This document shows, in pieces, positions 6,348 to 11,210 of a stretch of DNA of 11,210 bases; position 1 is the first letter of the stretch; the number at the start of each line of letters is the position of its first letter. A program made the translations under genes and the position numbers. This DNA is from an uncultured Rikenellaceae bacterium (GTDB lineage Bacteria; Bacteroidota; Bacteroidia; Bacteroidales; Rikenellaceae), in contig CAMQVM010000032.1 in assembly GCA_947038135.1 (NCBI GenBank), forward strand, positions 1 to 11,210. The letters are read 5' to 3'. The notes under the pieces were generated by a model that saw nothing but the letters and a program-made list of their open reading frames with translations, did not search any database and had not been told where the DNA came from.

Positions 6348-7442
6348 CTACTTAGATATCTCAATAATAATAGGGTTATGATCACTATATGAAACATGGT
6401 GACTTTTATAGTTGTGAACAACATAATTTTCAGGGGTGAAGATATAATCTATCTTAAGAAACTTATGCAACCTATTGTAGCTATACCCGTAAAGGTCACC
6501 CTTTAAAGAGTAGCTATCATTCAAATCGCCCTTGATAGTGTTGTAGCAGTATGAAAATGGTACATCATTAATATCACCACATACTACGCTAGCAAATGGT
6601 GAAGAGGCGATAATTTGCGCTAAGGTGTCAGAGTGAAAACTACGCTCTATAACATTGCTTTTAAACCTTTTTATCATATTAGCAATTTTGGTGTCTCCAG
6701 CAGCAGAGTCTTTAAATAAGGGGTTTATATCTTTAAGTCCTTGGCTTAGCATTTTTGTCTCTTCACGAGTTATCATGTTAGAGTTTAGGTGTATATTAAA
6801 TACTCTTACTGTATCTCTATTAATAGCCAAATCAGCCCACTGCATTCCACAATAGTCACCATAAAATATTTTACTTCCTTTATTTACTATCTCATATTTG
6901 GAAAATATAGCTAGCCCAATACCTTTTTTAGCATCTTTATGAAAGTAATCAACAGTAGAGTATCGATACCCTTTCATAAGGTTGTCTACGGTTGTAAGGT
7001 CAAACTTGTTGCTGGTGTAAAACTCTTGAAATGCCACTATGTTTGGCTTCTCTTCCATTACAAAATTAATGGTAGAGTCTAGCGCATTACCCCATTTGTC
7101 GTCGGCAAATACACGTACATTATGCGATAAAATCTTTATGTTACCTTTGCTATTGTTGTAGTCTTTAAAAAATAGTAGGTTGAATTGACCATCTATCTTT
7201 CCAATACCAAAAAGAAGCACAATAAATGGAATTAATGCTATCCATTTTAGTTTTGCTGCATTATACAGAAATACTAATATTGTCGCAATAACGATTACTG
7301 GTGCTGCTAGTGTTAATAGCGATAGCCACCATGTAGATGCAGGAGAAATATGAGCTCCAAAATATGTAAAAGCTAGTAACAACGATATAAACAGAGTTAT
7401 AATATAGTTAACCGTAGAAAATAGATATTTAAAAAATAACAT
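6348..7442 (-). CDS. Membrane-anchored endonuclease/exonuclease/phosphatase-family protein
   Basis: The 364-residue product has three hydrophobic segments near the N-terminus (about 8-30, 38-60 and 66-84) and then an endonuclease/exonuclease/phosphatase domain (the DNase I / AP-endonuclease superfamily, a metal-dependent phosphodiesterase fold). The catalytic signatures appear in order: LSHNVR (metal-binding Asn), VAFQEF (Glu), VFNIHLNS (His), VCGDIND (Asp and Asn), KIDYIF (Asp), and SDHNP near the C-terminus (catalytic His). All key residues are intact, so it is probably active. The substrate cannot be read from sequence: nucleic acid, a sugar or lipid phosphate, or a phosphodiester at the membrane are all possible. 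It is the last gene of the recJ-murF operon, 12 nt after murF. The catalytic domain follows the third membrane segment; which side of the membrane it faces is not certain. It ends 57 nt before the two-way terminator. Confidence 0.85.
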   Translation of the reverse strand: MLFFKYLFSTVNYIITLFISLLLAFTYFGAHISPASTWWLSLLTLAAPVIVIATILVFLYNAAKLKWIALIPFIVLLFGIGKIDGQFNLLFFKDYNNSKGNIKILSHNVRVFADDKWGNALDSTINFVMEEKPNIVAFQEFYTSNKFDLTTVDNLMKGYRYSTVDYFHKDAKKGIGLAIFSKYEIVNKGSKIFYGDYCGMQWADLAINRDTVRVFNIHLNSNMITREETKMLSQGLKDINPLFKDSAAGDTKIANMIKRFKSNVIERSFHSDTLAQIIASSPFASVVCGDINDVPFSYCYNTIKGDLNDSYSLKGDLYGYSYNRLHKFLKIDYIFTPENYVVHNYKSHHVSYSDHNPIIIEISK

Positions 7443-7454
7443 AAGGTGTAATTA

Positions 7455-8822
7455 TTAAAGTAATGGCAAGAGCTTCTCAAGCGAGATGCCTCTAGAGCCT
7501 TTAAGTAAGATATCGTAATTCAAAAGAGGGGTAGTAGTTAAATAAGTAGCCACCTCATCTACCTTGTTTAAGTATATTATATTATTATCAAGCCCTTTAT
7601 TATCAAACTCTTTAATATCTTTACAGTAAATATCTTTATTCTCAAGCTCTTTATAAGCAGCCCCAACAAGAATAACACGAGCATCGCTTACCCTCTCAAT
7701 CTGTTCTAAAATAATATTTACAACCTCAAGGTGTTTAACAGAGCTATAATCACCCATCTCATTCATTTGACCAATGATATAGCATCTTCTATCAGAAGCA
7801 ATATTATCGAAATTTTGCAGAGATAGATGCATACTTGAAGGGTTGGCATTGTAGGCATCAATAATCACCCTATTGCCTCTATCAGTAACACGCAGTTCGC
7901 TTCTCATATTTTGTGGTAGGTACTCACTTATTGCTGAGGTTATAGACTCTTTATCAACCCCAAAATACTCACCAATAGCTATCGCAGCATCAATATTGAA
8001 TATGTTGTAGTCGCCAATAAGGTTTGTAGATACCTTCATCTCTTTATACTCAAAGCTAACACCTTTAAAATCTCCTTTTGTGCTATCTACTAACACCGAA
8101 GAGCCATAATTAACCAATTTAGCCCCCACTCTTTTAGTGCACATATCTAGCAGTGTAGCATCGTTTTGATGGCAAAATATTACACCTTTGTTAAGGTGCA
8201 GAAAGTCATAAAGTTCACCTTTACCTTTAATAACACCCTCACGTCCACCAAATCCTTCAAGGTGTGCATCGCCAATATTTGTGATCATGCCAAAATTGGG
8301 CATTGCAATCTTACATAGCTCTTCTATCTCATGTTGGTGGTTGGCACCCATCTCGACAATTGCTATTTCGCTGTTTGGTGGTATTGCAAGCAGTGTTAAA
8401 GGTACACCTATATGGTTGTTGAAGTTTCCCACTGTTGCCGATACCATATACTTTTTTGACAGCACTTTATGCAGAAGCTCCTTAGTTGTAGTTTTTCCAT
8501 TCGATCCAGTGATAGATATAACGGGTATACCCAGCTGTTCTCGATGGTGGTGCGCTAGCTGTTGAAGTGCTACCAACGAATCTGCTACTACAATAGCTCT
8601 TTTATCCTCTTTGAATGTTATGTTTTCGGTTACAACATATGTTACACCGATATCTAACACCTCACAAACAAAGTTGTTAGCATCAAAGTTCTCTCCTTTA
8701 AGGCAGAAGAATAACACCTTCTGCCCCTTTAAGATCAAGTTTTTCACCTCTCTGCTATCTATTGAGATGCAATCAGCATCTTTAAACTTGCTATACAAGT
8801 TCTCTATAACATTGCTATCCAT
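7455..8822 (-). CDS. murF: UDP-N-acetylmuramoyl-tripeptide--D-alanyl-D-alanine ligase (MurF)
   Basis: MurF adds D-Ala-D-Ala to the UDP-MurNAc-tripeptide in the cytoplasm, the last step of the soluble peptidoglycan precursor, using ATP. The 455-residue length is normal. An N-terminal UDP-substrate-binding domain (about 1-95) with SIDSREV (20-26) precedes the Mur ligase core. The P-loop TGSNGKTTT is at 105-113, GNFNNHIGVPLT at 132-143, EMGA at 157-160, NIGDAHLEGFG at 182-192 and KGKGEL (probable carbamylated Lys region) near 199-204. DYNIFNIDAA (271-280) and DAYNANPSSM (322-331) are typical of MurF rather than MurC/D/E. The C-terminal domain ends LLKGSRGISLEKLLP, also typical. One oddity is GQMNEMG (351-357) where the family usually has GDM-x-ELG. 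It lies 4 nt after recJ and 12 nt before the nuclease-family gene, so it is transcribed with both. Confidence 0.95.
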   Translation of the reverse strand: MDSNVIENLYSKFKDADCISIDSREVKNLILKGQKVLFFCLKGENFDANNFVCEVLDIGVTYVVTENITFKEDKRAIVVADSLVALQQLAHHHREQLGIPVISITGSNGKTTTKELLHKVLSKKYMVSATVGNFNNHIGVPLTLLAIPPNSEIAIVEMGANHQHEIEELCKIAMPNFGMITNIGDAHLEGFGGREGVIKGKGELYDFLHLNKGVIFCHQNDATLLDMCTKRVGAKLVNYGSSVLVDSTKGDFKGVSFEYKEMKVSTNLIGDYNIFNIDAAIAIGEYFGVDKESITSAISEYLPQNMRSELRVTDRGNRVIIDAYNANPSSMHLSLQNFDNIASDRRCYIIGQMNEMGDYSSVKHLEVVNIILEQIERVSDARVILVGAAYKELENKDIYCKDIKEFDNKGLDNNIIYLNKVDEVATYLTTTPLLNYDILLKGSRGISLEKLLPLL

Positions 8823-8826
8823 AGCT

Positions 8827-10590
8827 TTACCACTCAGATTTTTTCATGTCTTTAACTCGCATTTGTGCTTTTGTCTCTCCTCGATAACTATTTTCTACCA
8901 CTGAGTAGCATACATCAAATTTTCCTCCACTGATAATATGATCTGCGATTGCTGTCTGTCCAAATGCTATTGCAGATATAGGAGCAGTGCTGCCTGGGTG
9001 TATCACATCAATTTTCAGGTGTTCTAAATTCATGCCCACTCTTCGTGCGTGTCCAAAGTCATACACGTGTTTTGTGCAAAACATAGGCGATGGATTACCT
9101 GGACCAAATGGTTGGAACTTACATAACATCTCTCTAAAAAGAGGTGTTATATGCTCTAACGGAAGCATTGAGTCTATATCAATTTTAGGAATAAGCATAT
9201 CATCTTTTATATGCAGATCTACATACTCCTCAAACTTCTTTTTGAATGCTTCAAAGTTTTCAGGTAGCATTGTCATGCCAGCAGCGTAAGTGTGTCCGCC
9301 AAAGTTCTCTAAAAGGTCTGAGCACGATTCTATTGCTTGGTATAGGTCAAAGCCAGGAACACTACGAGCCGAGCCAGTAATAAATCCGTTCGACATCGTT
9401 AAAATTACCGTAGGGCGGTAGTAGCGCTCAATCAATCGAGATGCCACAATACCCACCACTCCTTTTACCCAGTTTGGATTATATAGCACCGTACATTTAG
9501 CCTCATTAATAAGCTTTTGTTCATCTAAAATATCATGTGCTTCAGATGTTATAAAGCGGTCTATCTCTTTTCTATTTGTATTGTTTATATCTATTATGCT
9601 TCCATATTTAGATGCTTTTTCTTCGGTTGTAGCAATCAGTAGGCGTACAGCATTGTTTCCGCCAGATGATTTTTCTGAGCTGTCGCCCTCTATCTCTAGC
9701 TCCATACGTCCTGCTGCATTTATGCGTGGACCTATCTTAAATACTATATCATCAATTGTGATTTGTTGGTCATCTAAACCACAAATTTTAATTATAGACC
9801 CTAACCCTATGCTAGGATTATTGCTAAGCTTTTGCAAGCCATAATATGCTAAGATTCTGTTTTCGCCAGTAAGTGGCACTATATCAGAAGCTATTGATAC
9901 AACCACTAGGTCTAATAGAGCCTCTACCTTTTCAAATGGAATATGGTTTTGTTGTGCGTATGCTTGTGCTAGCTTAAAGCCAACTCCACAGCCCGATAGA
10001 TCTTTAAAAGGGTAGTTACAATCTGTACGTTTGCTATCTAGTACTGCTACAGCATCAGGTATCTCATCGCCTGGAAGGTGATGGTCACATATAATAAAAT
10101 CTATCCCTTTTGCAGAAGCATAAGCCACCTTTTCAACAGCTTTAATACCACAATCAAGTGCTATAATCAACGATATGCCACTATTCTCAGCATAATCTAT
10201 ACCTTTAGTTGATATACCATAGCCCTCGTTGTATCTGTCAGGTATGTAAAATGAGATGTTTGTATACTCTATTGAGATGAAAAATTTATAGACAAGTGCT
10301 ACTGCTGTTGTGCCATCTACGTCATAATCTCCATATACCAAAATCTTCTCTTTCTTCCTCATAGCCCGTTCTATACGTGCCACAGCCTTATCCATATCTT
10401 TCATTCCGAATGGATCGTGTAGCGCTTCCAAAGAGGGCGAAAAGAAACTTCGTGCTTCATCAATCTCTGTTATCCCTCTTTGTATAAGTAACTTGGCTAA
10501 TATAATAGGAATGTTCAATGCTTTTTCAAGCTCGAGTGACTTCTTGCTCTCTATTTCAGGAGATAGAATCCACCGCTTTTCTGCTATCAT
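8827..10590 (-). CDS. recJ: Single-stranded-DNA-specific exonuclease RecJ
   Basis: RecJ degrades single-stranded DNA 5' to 3' in recombinational and mismatch repair, using divalent metal ions. The 587-residue length fits. DHH-domain motifs appear in order: GDYDVDGTT (87-95), ALDCG (144-148), CDHH (168-171) with LP following, a SIASDIVPL block (232-240) and GPRINAAGRM (287-296). The DHHA1 part carries VKGVVGIVASRL (376-387), GSARSVPGFDL (406-416) and NFGGHTYAAGM (429-439). FGPGNPSPMF (495-504) begins the C-terminal OB-like region. All metal-binding Asp/His residues are present. A Ser/Glu/Gly-rich stretch after GRM (297-316) is about a dozen residues longer than in E. coli RecJ and is probably a surface loop. 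It is the first gene of the three-gene - strand operon. No convincing -7/-33 pair was found upstream. Confidence 0.95.
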   Translation of the reverse strand: MIAEKRWILSPEIESKKSLELEKALNIPIILAKLLIQRGITEIDEARSFFSPSLEALHDPFGMKDMDKAVARIERAMRKKEKILVYGDYDVDGTTAVALVYKFFISIEYTNISFYIPDRYNEGYGISTKGIDYAENSGISLIIALDCGIKAVEKVAYASAKGIDFIICDHHLPGDEIPDAVAVLDSKRTDCNYPFKDLSGCGVGFKLAQAYAQQNHIPFEKVEALLDLVVVSIASDIVPLTGENRILAYYGLQKLSNNPSIGLGSIIKICGLDDQQITIDDIVFKIGPRINAAGRMELEIEGDSSEKSSGGNNAVRLLIATTEEKASKYGSIIDINNTNRKEIDRFITSEAHDILDEQKLINEAKCTVLYNPNWVKGVVGIVASRLIERYYRPTVILTMSNGFITGSARSVPGFDLYQAIESCSDLLENFGGHTYAAGMTMLPENFEAFKKKFEEYVDLHIKDDMLIPKIDIDSMLPLEHITPLFREMLCKFQPFGPGNPSPMFCTKHVYDFGHARRVGMNLEHLKIDVIHPGSTAPISAIAFGQTAIADHIISGGKFDVCYSVVENSYRGETKAQMRVKDMKKSEW

Positions 10591-11056
10591 ACTATTTTAT
10601 TTTTTTTATATTTTATAATCTTCTAAAAAATATTACCTTGTTATTATAAGGTAACATTTTGTCTTTGCAGTAGTGTGTGCATACTGGCTCTTTATAGCTT
10701 TACTTTTTTTATAATAAAGCACAATTTTGTTATCACAAATCAAACCACTTTATTAAAAGAGTTCGTTTTGTTTGATACACTATCATGTTAAAAATTGGTG
10801 GTATTTATCACTTCACCCCCCGCAAATTTAATAAAATTATTTCGTTTTTTATTAAATAATCGTAAATTATTTTATTGTTTATCAATGATTATCTTTGTAA
10901 TCAACCAATTAACGCTATTATTTAATATCTATTATCCTTGTTATTCAGCAAATTTATTTTTTTGTTATGTTTACAACAATTTTATAATGTATATAGTTGC
11001 GATTTTTTAGCTATCTTTGCAGCTTGTTTTATATCACCTTAATAACACTATTTAAA
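10591..11056. other. 466-bp divergent intergenic region between recJ and the ClC-like gene
   Basis: The region is very AT-rich with no credible gene. TTACCTT (10633-10639) and AAGGTAA (10648-10654) form a dyad around an 8-nt centre, 43 nt upstream of the recJ start; it could be an operator, or a weak hairpin in the leader if transcription starts further upstream. A smaller GCTTTA/TAAAGC dyad lies at 10697-10720. On the - strand, TAAATTTG (10830 to 10823) fits TAnnTTTG but lacks a spaced TTG and is 230 nt from recJ. The + strand promoter box for the ClC-like gene is listed separately. Confidence 0.5.
11012..11019 (+). promoter_or_regulatory. Candidate -7 box of the ClC-like gene
   Basis: TATCTTTG is an exact Bacteroidetes -7 box, followed by CAGC, and would start transcription about 30 nt before the ATG at 11057. 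A well-spaced TTG is missing: the nearest TTG (10997-10999) is only 12 nt away. The call therefore rests on the -7 box and its position. Confidence 0.5.
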
Positions 11057-11210
11057 ATGCGTAAGATCCAATATAAATTCAATCTACTTCATCGTTACCT
11101 TATCCGCTTTGCAAAAAGGCTATCTGAAAAGCAGCTTCTTATTATTATTGCTGTAATCGTTGGTCTTGTTACGGCATTCACTGCTGTCGTATTTGAGGCT
11201 ATTATTGTTG
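11057..11210 (+). CDS. Probable ClC-family chloride channel/transporter, N-terminal fragment
   Basis: Only the first 51 codons are inside the window; the gene runs off the right edge. The fragment begins with a basic cytoplasmic tail (MRKIQYKFNLLHRYLIRF), then RLSEKQLLIIIAVIVGLVTA and the start of a long hydrophobic helix. This layout, with S-E-K-Q-x-L before a helix carrying VGLVTAFTAVVFE, resembles the start of Bacteroidetes ClC proteins, whose first membrane helix has the same V-G-x-x-x-A-x-x-A-V pattern. ClC proteins move chloride, often in exchange for protons, across the inner membrane. The selectivity motifs (GSGIP, GREGP) would lie beyond the edge, so this rests on a short N-terminal similarity only; another multi-pass membrane protein is possible. 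The start follows an A-rich leader and a good -7 box. Confidence 0.6.
   Translation, partial: MRKIQYKFNLLHRYLIRFAKRLSEKQLLIIIAVIVGLVTAFTAVVFEAIIV

Noticed and set aside
6236..6424. Minus-strand 62-residue open frame
   Set aside because: It covers the 24-bp palindrome and overlaps the end of the nuclease-family gene in another frame; it has no independent support.
8281..9844. Several plus-strand frames of 87-100 residues opposite murF and recJ
   Set aside because: They lie antisense to two unmistakable genes with full motif sets.
6146..10781. TTTGTTCGATACACT near 6146 and TTTGTTTGATACACT near 10767
   Set aside because: A 14-of-15 match between two sites is about what chance gives in 11 kb of AT-rich DNA, and the flanks do not match.
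10795..11010. Plus-strand 71-residue hydrophobic frame upstream of the ClC-like gene
   Set aside because: It begins at TTG, lies in extremely AT-rich sequence that yields Phe/Ile/Leu/Tyr by composition, and runs up to the promoter box of the next gene.
1..11210. tRNA, rRNA, CRISPR array, insertion sequence or phage genes
   Set aside because: No T-loop/CCA pattern, rRNA-like block, regular spaced repeat, transposase or phage-type protein was seen on either strand by eye.

Overview
The window looks like a chromosomal segment of a low-GC member of the Bacteroidales; the genus cannot be fixed from this sequence. Four things point there. There are two FimA/Mfa1-type fimbrillin-like surface proteins, one with a visible lipoprotein signal. 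Several promoters match the Bacteroidetes TTG/TAnnTTTG pattern. Start codons sit behind A/T-rich leaders without Shine-Dalgarno sequences. A recJ-murF pair is present whose products match their families motif by motif.

Left half (1-6011, all + strand). The window opens inside a fimbrillin-like adhesin gene whose start lies upstream. A hairpin and a candidate promoter follow, then two tandem paralogous genes (1405-2025 and 2057-2668) for small membrane proteins of unknown family. Next is an 889-bp gap without a protein gene. It is not empty: it holds a structured, terminator-like element with internal direct repeats (2702-2835), a perfect 16-bp hairpin (2851-2891), and a promoter-plus-terminator unit of about 80 nt that could make a small RNA (2967-3080). 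A good Bacteroidetes promoter (3446-3480) then leads into an 817-residue lipoprotein. It has a fimbrillin region in its first half and a WRLPD...RC lectin-like/FISUMP-type domain at its C-terminus. The adhesin cut by the left edge is its paralog: the two align well through the end of the fimbrillin region and diverge strongly in the rest.

Right half (6348-10590, all - strand). A tight operon reads recJ, murF, then a membrane-anchored endonuclease/exonuclease/phosphatase-family protein, with gaps of 4 and 12 nt. It converges on the adhesin gene, and a perfect 24-bp inverted repeat (6241-6290) lies between them as a likely two-way terminator. RecJ serves DNA repair and MurF serves peptidoglycan precursor synthesis; the third protein has intact catalytic motifs but an unknown substrate.

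Right edge (11057-11210, + strand). The first 51 codons of a probable ClC-type chloride channel are divergent from recJ across a 466-bp AT-rich region.

No tRNA, rRNA, CRISPR array, transposase or phage gene was seen. The most interesting parts are the adhesin paralogs with divergent lectin-like tips, the tandem unknown membrane proteins, and the two candidate RNA elements between them.
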